This document shows positions 8,970 to 17,616 of a stretch of DNA of 64,000 bases, piece after piece. Numbering within the stretch: the first letter of the stretch is position 1; the number at the start of each line of letters is the position of its first letter. The notes below the pieces were generated by a model. It saw nothing but the letters and a program-made list of their open reading frames with translations, made no database searches and had not been told where the DNA came from. The stretch is from NCBI GenBank assembly GCA_019240115.1, contig JAFAYV010000052.1:1-64000 (forward strand), given 5' to 3'. The position numbers and the translations under genes were made by a program. Source of the DNA: Solirubrobacterales bacterium. GTDB lineage: Bacteria; Actinomycetota; Thermoleophilia; Solirubrobacterales; Solirubrobacteraceae.

Positions 8970-9197
8970 TCACACGGCCACCAGCATGCTGCCCCGGCAG
9001 TGGTTGCACTCGACGATCGCGGTGCTCGACATCCGCACGATCGTGGAGTGCTCCCCGCAGTCCGGGCACACCGAGACGAGCTCGTAGCGCTGCAGGCAGT
9101 AGACGCAGCGATAGCGGCCCGGCACCGCGGTCGGCCGCAGCCACGGCTCCCCGCAGCCGGGGCACTCCGGACCGAGCTTGACCGCAGACTCGCTCAT
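8970..9197 (-). CDS. Small protein with four CxxC motifs (zinc ribbon)
   Basis: 75 residues; not recognised beyond the fold type. Four CxxC pairs (CPGC, CVYC, CPDC, CNHC) are spaced to bind two zinc ions, like a double zinc ribbon. SD-like GGAGAGC precedes the ATG and a TAACCT box lies 9 nt upstream of the start. It lies between rsmB and rpe on the same strand. Nucleic-acid or ribosome association is possible but not shown by the sequence. Confidence 0.75.
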   Translation of the reverse strand: MSESAVKLGPECPGCGEPWLRPTAVPGRYRCVYCLQRYELVSVCPDCGEHSTIVRMSSTAIVECNHCRGSMLVAV

Positions 9198-9206
9198 GCT
9201 CTCCGG

Positions 9207-9212
9207 AGGTTA
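9207..9212 (-). promoter_or_regulatory. Candidate -10 box (TAACCT) for the zinc-ribbon gene
   Basis: TAACCT 9 nt before the ATG at 9197, in the rsmB/zinc-ribbon spacer. Position fits a nearly leaderless transcript. Confidence 0.3.
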
Positions 9213-9256
9213 ACGCGCGTCCCGCCGGACTCCCGCCCGCCGGCCGCGCGCGCGGC

Positions 9257-10552
9257 TCACCGGCGCCTCAGCCGGGCGATGAAGAAGCCGTCGGTGCCGT
9301 CGACGTCGGGGCGCGTCTGCACCGGCTCGCCGTCGAGCGCGAGGTCCTCGCGCGCGGCGAGCAGGCCGTCGATCACCCCCCGAGACTCGGCGCGAGAGAT
9401 CGTGCACACCGAGTAGACGAGCACCCCGCCGGGCCGGGTCGCCTCCGCCCCGGCGGCGAGGATGCGCGCCTGCAGCCTCGCCACCTCGGCGATCCGCTCC
9501 GGGCTCGCGCGCCAGCGCAGGTCGGGGCGCGACTGCAGGGTTCCCAGTCCGCTGCACGGCGGGTCGACGAGCACGCGATCGAACTCGCGCTCCCGGTCCC
9601 CGCCCAGCGCCGCGGCGTCGCCCTCCACCACCCGGGCGCACCCGACCTGCATCCGCGCCAGCGTCCGCCGCAGCGCCCGCGCCCGTCCGGGATGCCGCTC
9701 GACCGCGACGAGCTCCCCGGTATCGCGCATCAGCGCCGCCAGATGGGTCGTCTTGGCCCCGGGCGCCGCGCACAGGTCGAGGACCCGCTCGCCGCCCGCA
9801 GGCGCGAGCATCCGGGCGGCGAGCATCGAGCCGCGCGACTGGGGCATGAGCGCCCCGCGCTCCCACAGCGGCGAGCCGTGCGCGTCGAGAGGACCGTCGA
9901 TCACGATCCCCTCGTCGATCCCCGGCACGGCCCGCGCGCCGGGCCCGAGCTCGGCGAGCACCGCCGCCGGGTCGGCGAGCAGCGTGTTGACCCGCAGCGC
10001 GGACTCGGCCGGGCGGTTGATCGCGGCGAGCAGCGCGCGGGCGGCGGGCGGCCCGAGCTCGGCGAACCACAGCCGCGCGAGCCACTCGGGCACCGAGTGC
10101 AGGACCGCGGCGCCCGCGGGGGTGGCGTCGCTGCACTCGGCGAGCCGGACGGCGCCCTGGCGGGTCGCCCGGCGCAGGACCGCGTTGACGAGCCCCGCGC
10201 CCCGCGGCGCATCGCGCTTGGCCAGCGTCACCGACTCGTGCACGGCAGCGTGCGCGGCCACCCCGTCGAGCAGCAGCAGCTGCGCGAGCCCGAGGCGCAG
10301 CGCCGCCAGCAGCGGCGCGTCCAGGCGCTCGGCCGGGCGCCCGGCGAGCGCGCCGAGGACGTAGTCGAGCGTCGCTGCGCGCTGGATCGTCGTGTAGGCG
10401 AGCGCCATCGCGAACGCGCGCTCGCGACCGGTCAGTCCGGCGGCCTCGCCGTGGAAGGCACGGTCGGCGTAGGCGCCCTGCTCGAACACCCGCCGGACGA
10501 CCGCGTAGGCGCAGGCGCGCGCGGGCGCGACGTCGGCGGCGGCGACCGCCAT
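9257..10552 (-). CDS. rsmB: 16S rRNA m5C967 methyltransferase
   Basis: 431 residues from the ATG at 10552, which shares one base with the fmt stop (TGATG); a GTG at 10564 would add four residues. N-terminal NusB-like RNA-binding domain (about 1-140), then the Sun/RsmB methyltransferase domain with VLDLCAAPGAKTTHLAALM (SAM site), DPPCSGLGTL and VYSVCTIS, the two catalytic cysteines of RNA m5C methyltransferases. It is downstream of and coupled to fmt. Confidence 0.95.
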   Translation of the reverse strand: MAVAAADVAPARACAYAVVRRVFEQGAYADRAFHGEAAGLTGRERAFAMALAYTTIQRAATLDYVLGALAGRPAERLDAPLLAALRLGLAQLLLLDGVAAHAAVHESVTLAKRDAPRGAGLVNAVLRRATRQGAVRLAECSDATPAGAAVLHSVPEWLARLWFAELGPPAARALLAAINRPAESALRVNTLLADPAAVLAELGPGARAVPGIDEGIVIDGPLDAHGSPLWERGALMPQSRGSMLAARMLAPAGGERVLDLCAAPGAKTTHLAALMRDTGELVAVERHPGRARALRRTLARMQVGCARVVEGDAAALGGDREREFDRVLVDPPCSGLGTLQSRPDLRWRASPERIAEVARLQARILAAGAEATRPGGVLVYSVCTISRAESRGVIDGLLAAREDLALDGEPVQTRPDVDGTDGFFIARLRRR

Positions 10553-11457
10553 CAGCCGCGCCACCCGCGCAGGTAGGCGTCGCCGGCCATCGGCCGCCGT
10601 CCCGCGGGCTGCACGACGGTCAGCGCCAGCGCCCCGGGCGAGGCGCCGAGCACCGGCACCCGCCCGGTCAGCGACAGCTCGCCGGGGGCGGGGTCGCCGT
10701 CGGCGGGCTCGCGCGCGACCGCCTCCAGGACGCCGAGCCGTTCGCCGCCCGGGAGCGCGACCGCGGCGCCGATGTGGGGCGCGAGCGCGCGCACGAGGCG
10801 GCCGAGAGCCGCCGCCGAGCCCGACCCGTTGAGCAGCCGGTCCTCGGGCGTGATCTTCTCAGCGTAGGTGACCGCCGACTCGTCCTGCGCGGCGAACCGC
10901 AGCTCGCCGGCGGCCATCGCGTCGAGCGCCTGCACGAGCAGCTCTCCGCCGAGGCCCTGCAGGCGCCCGGCGAGCGTCCCGTACGTGTCGTCGGGCGCGA
11001 TGGGCTCGGCGCGCGTCAGGCACGTCGGACCGGCGTCGAGCGCGGCGACGAGGCGCATGATCGAGACCCCCGTGTGCGCGTCGCCGGCCATGATCGCCCG
11101 CTCCACCGGCGCCGCTCCGCGCCATCGCGGCAGCAGCGAGGGATGGACGTTGAGGATCTCGTGGTCGGTCAGCAGCGGTTCGCGGATGAGCGCCCCGAAG
11201 GCGCACACGCACAGCACCTCCGGGCGCGCGGCGGCGATGCCGTGGCGCGCCTGGTCCTCGTTGACCGACGCGGGCTGGGTGAGCTCGAGCCCGAGGTCGC
11301 GGGCCGCCCGAGCGACCGGCGGGGACGCGAGCCGGCGGCCGCGGCCGCGGGGGCGATCGGGCCGGGTGATGACGAGTCGCGGACGATGGGGCGAGTCCGC
11401 GAGCGCGCGCAGGACCGCCGCGGCGAACTCGGAGGTGCCGAGGTAGACGGTCCGCAT
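10552..11457 (-). CDS. fmt: Methionyl-tRNA formyltransferase
   Basis: 301 residues. It formylates initiator Met-tRNA using 10-formyl-tetrahydrofolate. FAAAVLRAL, NVHPSLLPRWRGAAPVERA (catalytic Asn/His region) and the later C-terminal OB-like tRNA-binding domain are seen. It lies between def and rsmB, the standard def-fmt-rsmB arrangement for N-terminal formyl-Met processing. Confidence 0.96.
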   Translation of the reverse strand: MRTVYLGTSEFAAAVLRALADSPHRPRLVITRPDRPRGRGRRLASPPVARAARDLGLELTQPASVNEDQARHGIAAARPEVLCVCAFGALIREPLLTDHEILNVHPSLLPRWRGAAPVERAIMAGDAHTGVSIMRLVAALDAGPTCLTRAEPIAPDDTYGTLAGRLQGLGGELLVQALDAMAAGELRFAAQDESAVTYAEKITPEDRLLNGSGSAAALGRLVRALAPHIGAAVALPGGERLGVLEAVAREPADGDPAPGELSLTGRVPVLGASPGALALTVVQPAGRRPMAGDAYLRGWRG

Positions 11458-11516
11458 GCCGGGGTGAGACGCCGGCTACAGGTCGCGGACGAGCACCGGT
11501 ACCGCCGACGCGGACA

Positions 11517-12125
11517 CTACGCGGGCAGCGCCTCGCGCAGCGCCTTCATCGCCTCGCGGCGCTGGGAGCGCGAGACGCGGTCGAGCACGAGCACCCCGTC
11601 GAGGTGATCGATCTCGTGCTGGATCACGCGCGCCTCGAGGCCCGAGGCCTCGACCGTGATCGGCTCGCCGTGCTCGTCGTGGGCGCGGACGCGGACGTGG
11701 ATCGGGCGCTCAACATCGACGTGCACGCTGGGCAGGCTCAGGCACCCCTCCTCGGCCGTCTCGAGCCCGGAACCCGACCACTCGATCTCGGGGTTGACGA
11801 GCGCCGATACGGGCGACTGCTGATGGACCCGATAGACGAGCACGCGGTGCAGGATCCCGACCTGGGTGGCCGCGAGCCCGACGCCGATCGCGTCGATCAT
11901 GACCGCGCCCATCCGCCGGACCTCGTCGCGCAGCGTGTCGTCGAAGCGGTCGACGGGACGCGCCCGGGTGCGCAGCACCGGATCGCCGAACTTGCGCACG
12001 TGCGCGAGCGCGGCCTGGCGGCGCGCCGCCGCCTCGGGGTCGAGCTCCTCCTCGTCGGAGGCCTGCACCTCGAGCTCCTCATCGTCGACGAGCGGCTCGG
12101 CGGTATCGGTGGGGTTCTCGGACAC
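11517..12125 (-). CDS. def: Peptide deformylase with acidic N-terminal extension
   Basis: 202 residues. Family motifs GVGLAATQ (written as GxGLAATQ), EGCLSLP and HEIDHLDG give the active-site Gln, metal Cys and the two metal His residues. An acidic tail of about 45 residues (EPLVDDEELEVQASDEEELD) precedes the catalytic domain and is longer than in most deformylases. The start is GTG at 12125, 7 nt after a TAAACT box, suggesting leaderless mRNA. A tandem-repeat spacer separates it from priA. Confidence 0.95.
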   Translation of the reverse strand: MSENPTDTAEPLVDDEELEVQASDEEELDPEAAARRQAALAHVRKFGDPVLRTRARPVDRFDDTLRDEVRRMGAVMIDAIGVGLAATQVGILHRVLVYRVHQQSPVSALVNPEIEWSGSGLETAEEGCLSLPSVHVDVERPIHVRVRAHDEHGEPITVEASGLEARVIQHEIDHLDGVLVLDRVSRSQRREAMKALREALPA

Positions 12126-12132
12126 CTCCGCG

Positions 12133-12138
12133 AGTTTA
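12133..12138 (-). promoter_or_regulatory. Candidate leaderless -10 box (TAAACT) of def
   Basis: TAAACT, then exactly 7 nt, then the def GTG. This is one of the clearest TANNNT-N7-start arrangements in the window. Confidence 0.45.
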
Positions 12139-12149
12139 GTGGCGGGTGC

Positions 12150-12256
12150 CTGGGACCCCGGGGGGTCACTGGGGACCCGGGGTCACGGGGGACCGGGGGT
12201 CACTGGGGACCGGGCGGGTCCCTGGACCGGGCGGGGTCGCTTGGACCGGGCGGGTC
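12150..12256. repeat. Degenerate 17-19 bp tandem repeats between priA and def
   Basis: Six imperfect units with plus-strand consensus near TGGGGACCGGG(C)GGGTCAC fill the spacer. Each unit contains a small dyad GACC-GGG-GGTC, so the transcript could form a row of short hairpins. No coding potential was recognised. Confidence 0.7.
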
Positions 12257-14537
12257 ACCGGGGATCGACGTCGACGCTGACGCTCGCGCCGCGTCGTGCG
12301 GCCCCGGGCGCGATGCGGTCGACGGCGTGGCCGACGGCGTCGATCGCGGCCTGGCGAGCGGTCGCCTTGAGCACGAGCTGATGGCGGGCGCGGCCGCGGA
12401 GGGCGAACAGCGGCGCCGGCCCGAGGACGAGGGCGTCGGCGTCGGCGAGCTGCGCGGCGAGCGCCTCGGCGGTCTCGCGGGCCAGCGGCTCCTCGGCCGC
12501 CGAGCAGACGACCCGGATGAGCGACGCGAACGGCGGATAGGCGAGCGCCTCGCGGCGGATGAGCTCGTCGGCGACGAAGCCGTCGGCGTCGTGGCGGACC
12601 GCGTAGCGGATCGGTCGCGCCTCGGGGGCGAGCGTCTGCACGAGCACCCGGCTGGGCAGCGGTCCGCGGCCGGTGCGCCCCGCGAGCTGGGTGATGAGCG
12701 CGAACGTCCGCTCCTCGGCGCGGAAGTCGGGGAAGCGCAGCGTCTGGTCGGCGTCGAGCACGAGGCCGAGCGAGACGTCGGGGAAGTCGTGGCCCTTGGC
12801 GACCATCTGGGTGCCGACGAGCACCCCGGCTCCCGCGGCGCCGAACGCCTCGAGCGTGCGCGCGCGACCGGCGAGCGCCGAAGAGTCGGCGTCGAGACGG
12901 AAGATCGGGAACGGGTGGGCGGGATCGGATCCGAGCGCCTCGCGCAGCTCGTGCTCGATCCGCTCGGTGCCGGCGCCGTGGCGCGCCACCGACACCGACC
13001 CGCACGCGGGGCAGCGCTCGGGCACGCGCTCGCGGTGCCCGCAGTGGTGGCAGGCGACGAAATTGCTCGGGCCTGCGTTCGCGCCGGGCGCGCGCTCGGC
13101 ATCCTGCCTCGCCGAATCGCGCGCCGCGCGAATCGTCCGGCTCTCGGCATCCAGCCTCGCGTGATCGGGCCGCTGGGTGGGCGGGACTCGAGTCATCCGG
13201 CTCCGGTGCAGGACGAGCGCGACCTCGCAGTCGGGGCACTCCCACACCCGCCCGCAGGCGCGGCAGGAGAGGAAGTTGCACCAGCCGCGGCGATTGAGCA
13301 GCAGGATGGCCTTGCCACTCGCGCGGCGCAGGTCGGCGAGCGCGAGCCGCGTCTCGGGATGCAGCGGCTGATGAAAGCCGCGCATGTCGAGCACCTGCAC
13401 CGGCGGCAGGGGGCGATGGTCGATCCGCCGGTCGAGCCGCAGGCGGGGCATCGCCCGCACGCTCTCGGGACGCGGGGTCGCCGAGCCGGCGACGAGCAGC
13501 GCGCCGTGCTGGCGGGCGCGCCACCGGGCGACGTGACGGGCGTCGTAGCGCGGGTCGCCCTCGTGCTTGTAGGAGCTCTCGTGCTCTTCGTCGACGATGA
13601 TCAGCCCCAGGTCGGCGAGCGGCGCGAACACCGCCGAGCGCGGACCCACGCACACGCGCGCCTCCCCGCCGCGCAGGCGCATCCACTCGTCGTGGCGCGC
13701 GCCGAGGCTCAGCGCCGAGTGCAGCACCGCGACCACGTCGCCGAACCGGGCCCGGAAGCGCCACAGCACCTGGGGCGTCAGCGCGATCTCGGGCACGAGC
13801 ACGATCGCCGTGCGCCCGGCATCGAGCGCCGCCTGCACCGCTCCGAGGTAGACCTCGGTCTTGCCCGAGCCGGTGACCCCCTGCAGCAGGAACTCGGCGT
13901 GCCCGCCGCCCAGCGCGCCGGTCAGCGCGCGCAGCGCCACGTCCTGCTCGTCGGTCAACGGCGGCGGCGTCGCCGAGGCCGATCCGATCGCATGCCCGGC
14001 CGGACGCCGCGGGCGAGCCCGGCGCTGCAGCGACACGAGGCCCCGGCGCTCGAGTCGCCGCAGGGCGCCGGTCCCGAGCGTCGCCGCCTCGGCGGGTCCT
14101 CCCTCCGCCAGCCCGCCCAGCAGCGCGCGCTGGCCCGCGGTCAGCCGCGATCCGTCGCGCAGCGCCGCCTGCCCCGCGTCGGTCAGCTGCGCGACGAGCA
14201 CCCGGCGCGCCCCCGTTCCGGCGGCGGCGCCCGGAGCGAGCATGAGCGACAGCGCCCGCGCCGGGGTCGAGCAGTACTCGCGCGCCATCCAGCCGGCGAG
14301 CGCCACCAGGTCGGACCCGACCCCGGCGCCGACCACCTGCTCGGGCTCGACGAGCCGGCCATCGTGCACCGTCGAGGTCTCGGCGAGCTCGACGACGACG
14401 CCGAGCGCCCGCTGCGCGCCGAAGGGCACCCGCAGCAGCGAGCCGACCGCCACCTCGCCGTGCTCCTCGGTCAGGCGGTAGTCGAACGGCCCGCGGACGG
14501 CGCGGGTCCGGGTCAGGGGCTGCACGCGGGCGATCAC
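12255..14537 (-). CDS. priA: Primosomal protein N' (PriA helicase-like)
   Basis: 760 residues from a GTG 7 nt after a TAGCCT box. N-terminal 3'-DNA-binding domain, then SF2 helicase with Walker A GVTGSGKTEVY, DEEHESSYK (Walker B), and QLAGRTGRG. Zinc-binding cysteines occur as CRACGRVWECPDC and CHHCG..CPACG. Between these pairs is an Arg/Asp/Ala-rich insertion of about 45 residues not usual for PriA, built from an internal duplication (13093-13165). The Walker sites are intact, although in some actinobacteria PriA lacks helicase activity. Confidence 0.94.
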   Translation of the reverse strand: MIARVQPLTRTRAVRGPFDYRLTEEHGEVAVGSLLRVPFGAQRALGVVVELAETSTVHDGRLVEPEQVVGAGVGSDLVALAGWMAREYCSTPARALSLMLAPGAAAGTGARRVLVAQLTDAGQAALRDGSRLTAGQRALLGGLAEGGPAEAATLGTGALRRLERRGLVSLQRRARPRRPAGHAIGSASATPPPLTDEQDVALRALTGALGGGHAEFLLQGVTGSGKTEVYLGAVQAALDAGRTAIVLVPEIALTPQVLWRFRARFGDVVAVLHSALSLGARHDEWMRLRGGEARVCVGPRSAVFAPLADLGLIIVDEEHESSYKHEGDPRYDARHVARWRARQHGALLVAGSATPRPESVRAMPRLRLDRRIDHRPLPPVQVLDMRGFHQPLHPETRLALADLRRASGKAILLLNRRGWCNFLSCRACGRVWECPDCEVALVLHRSRMTRVPPTQRPDHARLDAESRTIRAARDSARQDAERAPGANAGPSNFVACHHCGHRERVPERCPACGSVSVARHGAGTERIEHELREALGSDPAHPFPIFRLDADSSALAGRARTLEAFGAAGAGVLVGTQMVAKGHDFPDVSLGLVLDADQTLRFPDFRAEERTFALITQLAGRTGRGPLPSRVLVQTLAPEARPIRYAVRHDADGFVADELIRREALAYPPFASLIRVVCSAAEEPLARETAEALAAQLADADALVLGPAPLFALRGRARHQLVLKATARQAAIDAVGHAVDRIAPGAARRGASVSVDVDPR
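13093..13165. repeat. 25-bp direct repeat inside priA zinc region
   Basis: CTCGGCATCC followed by [T/A]GCCTCGC begins at 13093 and again at 13141, about 21 of 25 bases identical, 48 bp (16 codons) apart. In the protein it gives DHARLDAES and DSARQDAER, an in-frame duplicated 16-residue unit inside the PriA zinc domain. Confidence 0.75.
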
Positions 14538-14544
14538 CTCGGCG

Positions 14545-14550
14545 AGGCTA
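14545..14550 (-). promoter_or_regulatory. Candidate leaderless -10 box (TAGCCT) of priA
   Basis: TAGCCT-N7-GTG in front of priA. Confidence 0.4.
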
Positions 14551-14887
14551 CTTATGGCCCCCGTCGGTGCGATCGCTGCAACGGCGGCGGCGGGGCGTCG
14601 GGGCGCGAACTTTCGCCGCCCGCGCGCGCCGCAGCTGCCAGGGGTGGTCAGCTTTCGCGTCGAGCACCGGCGTCACACTGACCACGTCGCGCTGCGGAGT
14701 CGCGACGTTCGCAGTCGCGGCTGCCGGCGCCGCGCACGAGTGCTCACCGCGGCTGCCCGCGTTCTCAGGGGGCGCGTCGCGCCGCCAGGGCACCAGCGAA
14801 CACAAGGGCGGCCGCCGGCGACCACCCATGCGCCCCGCCGCCCCCCCAGCGCCCGCGCCCCAGACGTTCCGGGCCCCGAAAGGCGGC

Positions 14888-14990
14888 GGGATGGACGCGC
14901 TCCGATCGGCACAGCTTGTGTTCGCCGAGACCCCAGAGCGGCCCGAGCCCCCAGCGAACGCGCTGTGCCGAGCGGGGACGCGTCCAGCCC
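14888..14990. repeat. Large imperfect inverted repeat
   Basis: Left arm 14888-14925 (core TGGACGCG and TCGGCACAGC) is complementary to right arm 14954-14990 (core GCTGTGCCGA and CGCGTCCA), with about 30 of 38 positions pairing and a 28-nt loop. Outer and inner ends (GGG/CCC, TTCGC/GCGAA) also pair. No T-tract follows. Could be a structured RNA, a REP-like element or a remnant of a mobile end. Confidence 0.65.
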
Positions 14991-15075
14991 GTCCGAGCGG
15001 GATCGCGTCTCAGCCCGCCGCCCGGCAACGGCCACCCGCGGCCACCCCTTCGCCCGCCGGGGCGCGCGCGAAGCG

Positions 15076-15081
15076 TAGCCT
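15076..15081 (+). promoter_or_regulatory. Candidate leaderless -10 box (TAGCCT) of the PH-domain gene
   Basis: TAGCCT-N7-GTG, identical in form to the priA promoter candidate on the other strand. Confidence 0.4.
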
Positions 15082-15088
15082 GGACGCC

Positions 15089-15598
15089 GTGGATCTCGAG
15101 CCCGGCGAGGAGATCGTCTTCCGCGGCCATCCCTCGTGGAGGTCGCAGACCGGGCTCCATCTGCGGGCCGTGGCGCTCAGCCTGATCGCCGGCGTGGCGG
15201 TCGGGATCGCGACCCGGCTCGCCGACCACCGCGGGCAGCTCGGCTGGATCATCCTCGCGGTCGTCGTCGTGTTCGCCGGGATGGCGGGGATCGGCCGGCT
15301 GCGGCGGGTCCAGACCCGCTACTCGATCACCGACCGCCGCCTGGCGATCGAGACCGGGTTGCTGACGCGCGAGCTGCGTCAGACGCGCGTCGAGCGGATC
15401 CAGAACGTCAGCTCGCGCCAGTCGCTGGGCGAACGGATGCTCGGAATCGGCACCGTCGAGTTCGACACCGCCGCCGGGAGCGGCTTCGACTTCTCCTTTC
15501 ACGGCGTCTCGGATCCCGGCGGGATCGTGCGCACGCTCGAACGGACGCTGCACGAGCGCCACCGCGGCGCCGTCACCGAGCCCTTCTCCGCGCTGTGA
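15089..15598 (+). CDS. Bacterial PH-domain membrane protein (YdbS/DUF304 type)
   Basis: 169 residues from the GTG at 15089, chosen because it opens the conserved DLEPGEEIVFRGHPSWRS and sits 7 nt after a TAGCCT box; the reading frame is open further upstream but that part is random in composition. Two adjacent membrane helices (about 28-72) precede the bPH2 domain with TRYSITDRRLAIETGLL and RVERIQNVSSRQSLGERMLGIGTV. Found widely in Gram-positives; biochemical role unknown. Confidence 0.85.
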   Translation: MDLEPGEEIVFRGHPSWRSQTGLHLRAVALSLIAGVAVGIATRLADHRGQLGWIILAVVVVFAGMAGIGRLRRVQTRYSITDRRLAIETGLLTRELRQTRVERIQNVSSRQSLGERMLGIGTVEFDTAAGSGFDFSFHGVSDPGGIVRTLERTLHERHRGAVTEPFSAL

Positions 15599-15613
15599 GG
15601 ACCGCGGGGCTGA

Positions 15614-16966
15614 TCAGGCGGCGCGCCGCGAGCGCGACCCCGTCGGCCGCCGCTCGGAGCGCTCGACGAAGTCGATGATCGCGGGCACCCCCTCGAGCCG
15701 GTAGCGCTCGCGCAGGCGGTTCTCGACGAAGTAGGCGTAGTCGCGCGTGACCCGCGCCCGGGAGTTGACCTGGATCGAGAAGCGCGGCGGGCGCTCGCCG
15801 GTCTGAGTCATGAACAGCAGCCGCAGGCGGTGGCCCGAGCGCGCGCCCCGGCCGGCGGCGCCGACCGGCGGCTGCCGCGCGGCGACGACCTCGGAGAGGA
15901 AGCGGTTCAGCTGCGGGGTCGGGATCCGGCCCCGCGAGCGGTCGGCGAGGGCGATCGCCTCGACGAGCAGCCGCTCGACGTGGCGGCCGGTCGCCGCCGA
16001 GGCGGTCAGCACCCGCGGGCGCAGGCGCAGCTTGGCGTGCGCGCGGGCGCGCTCGTGGTCGAGGTCGACGTCCTGGGCGAGATCCCACTTGTTCAGCACG
16101 AGCGCGGTGGCGCAGCCGCTCTTCATCGCCAGCTCGGCGATCCGCAGGTCCTGGGTCGTGATCCCGTCGGTCGCGTCGCAGACGACGAGGGCGACGTCGG
16201 CGCGCTGCGCCGCGCGCCGCGAGCGCAGCGCCGTGTAGTACTCGATCGACTCCCCCACCTTGGCCTGGCGGCGGATCCCGGCGGTGTCGACGAGGACGAG
16301 CTCGCGGCCCTGGAACTCGAGCGGGAGGTCGATCGCGTCGCGGGTGGTGCCGGCGACCGGCGAGACGATGACCCGCTCGGAGCCGGCGAAGCGGTTGACG
16401 AGCGAGGACTTGCCGACGTTGGGGCGGCCGATGAGCGCCATGCGGACCCCATCGTCGTCGCCCTCCTCGTCGGCGGCGTCGGGCGCGAGCGCGACCACGC
16501 GGTCGAGCAGATCGCCGGTGCCCAGGCCCTGCGCGGCCGAGACGGCGATCGGGTCGCCGAGCCCGAGCGCGTGGAACTCGGTGGCGAGCGGCAGGTCGCG
16601 CGCGGTGTCGACCTTGTTGGCGGCGACGAGCACCGGCAGCGGGGAGCGGCGCAGCAGGTCGGCCATCTCCTGATCGCCGGGGCGCAGACCGGCGCGCGCG
16701 TCGACGACGAGCACCGCCGCGTCGGCGTCGGCGAGGGCCGCCCGGGCCTGGTCCTGGATCTGGATCGCGAGCGCGGCGCGATCCTCGAGGTCGACGCCGC
16801 CGGTGTCGATCAGGGTGAGCGGCCGTCCGTTCCAGTCGGTGCGCAGCTCCTTGCGGTCGCGCGTGACCCCGGCGCGCTCGTGCACCACCGCCTCGCGGGA
16901 CTCGGTCAGCCGGTTGACCAGCGAGGACTTGCCGACGTTCGGGTAGCCGACGATCGCGACCTTCAT
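15614..16966 (-). CDS. der: Ribosome-assembly GTPase Der (EngA)
   Basis: 450 residues with two tandem G domains: GYPNVGKSS (8-16), later DTGG and NKVD; then [16 protein letters not shown] and NKWD. The C-terminal KH-like domain follows, with an Arg-rich end. Acts in 50S maturation. It is the last gene of the aroA-cmk-der run and starts 16 bp after cmk. Confidence 0.97.
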   Translation of the reverse strand: MKVAIVGYPNVGKSSLVNRLTESREAVVHERAGVTRDRKELRTDWNGRPLTLIDTGGVDLEDRAALAIQIQDQARAALADADAAVLVVDARAGLRPGDQEMADLLRRSPLPVLVAANKVDTARDLPLATEFHALGLGDPIAVSAAQGLGTGDLLDRVVALAPDAADEEGDDDGVRMALIGRPNVGKSSLVNRFAGSERVIVSPVAGTTRDAIDLPLEFQGRELVLVDTAGIRRQAKVGESIEYYTALRSRRAAQRADVALVVCDATDGITTQDLRIAELAMKSGCATALVLNKWDLAQDVDLDHERARAHAKLRLRPRVLTASAATGRHVERLLVEAIALADRSRGRIPTPQLNRFLSEVVAARQPPVGAAGRGARSGHRLRLLFMTQTGERPPRFSIQVNSRARVTRDYAYFVENRLRERYRLEGVPAIIDFVERSERRPTGSRSRRAA

Positions 16967-16982
16967 CGCGCTCTAGTATGCG

Positions 16983-17594
16983 TCAGCGGCGCGACTGGGC
17001 GAGGGCGACGATGCGGTCGACGACCGCGTCGAAGCCCAGCTGGGTGGTCTCGACGGTCACCGCGTCCGGCGCGGCGCGCAGCGGCGACGCCGCGCGGCCG
17101 GCGTCGCGCTCGTCGCGAATCACCTGCTCGGCGAGCACGATCGCCGGATCGACGCCGAGCTGCGCCGCGCGCCGCCGAGCCCGAGCCTCGGGGCTGGCGG
17201 TGAGAAAGACCTTGCACTCGGCGTCGGGGGCGACGACGGTGCCGATGTCGCGGCCTTCGGCAACCCAGTCGCCGTCGGCCATCAGCCGCCGCTGCTCGTC
17301 GACCAGGGCGGCCCGGACCCGCGGCCTGGCCGCCACCACCGACGCCAAGTCGGAGACCTCGGCGGCGCGGATCGCGGCGGTGACGTCCTCGCCGTCAAGG
17401 AGCACCCGCTCGCCGAGCGCGATGCGCACGCGCGGGGCGACCTCTTCGGGCGGCGCGCCGGCCCGCAGCGCGGCGAGCGCGACCGCGCGGTACATCGCGC
17501 CCGAGTCCAGGTAGGTGAACCCCAGGCGCCCCGCGACCGCCCGCGCCACGGTCGACTTGCCGGCGCCCGCCGGGCCGTCGATGGCGACGATCAT
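16983..17594 (-). CDS. cmk: Cytidylate kinase
   Basis: 203 residues, slightly short for the family (about 215-225). P-loop GPAGAGKST, LDSGAMYRAVAL, the NMP-binding insert and EGRDIGTVVAPDA are all present. Phosphorylates CMP/dCMP. It lies 22 bp after aroA and before der, a widely conserved order. Confidence 0.96.
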   Translation of the reverse strand: MIVAIDGPAGAGKSTVARAVAGRLGFTYLDSGAMYRAVALAALRAGAPPEEVAPRVRIALGERVLLDGEDVTAAIRAAEVSDLASVVAARPRVRAALVDEQRRLMADGDWVAEGRDIGTVVAPDAECKVFLTASPEARARRRAAQLGVDPAIVLAEQVIRDERDAGRAASPLRAAPDAVTVETTQLGFDAVVDRIVALAQSRR

Positions 17595-17616
17595 CAGTGG
17601 TCGCTCCCGCGGACCA

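Larger units (their letters stand above)
14538..15075. other. Long non-coding divergent region between priA and the PH-domain gene
   Basis: About 540 bp with no supportable gene. Frames here are Arg/Pro-rich and compositionally random. It holds the priA and PH-gene promoters at its two ends and one large imperfect inverted repeat (14888-14990). Confidence 0.6.

Noticed and set aside
11604-14681. Plus-strand open frame of over 1000 codons opposite def and priA
   Set aside because: Antisense to two genes with full sets of family motifs; its translation is Arg/Gly/Ala-rich with no domain. Long antisense frames are expected at this GC content.
14567-15088. N-terminal extension of 174 codons on the PH-domain protein
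   Set aside because: Composition is random Arg/Pro-rich, it contains the large inverted repeat, and the family begins at the GTG chosen.
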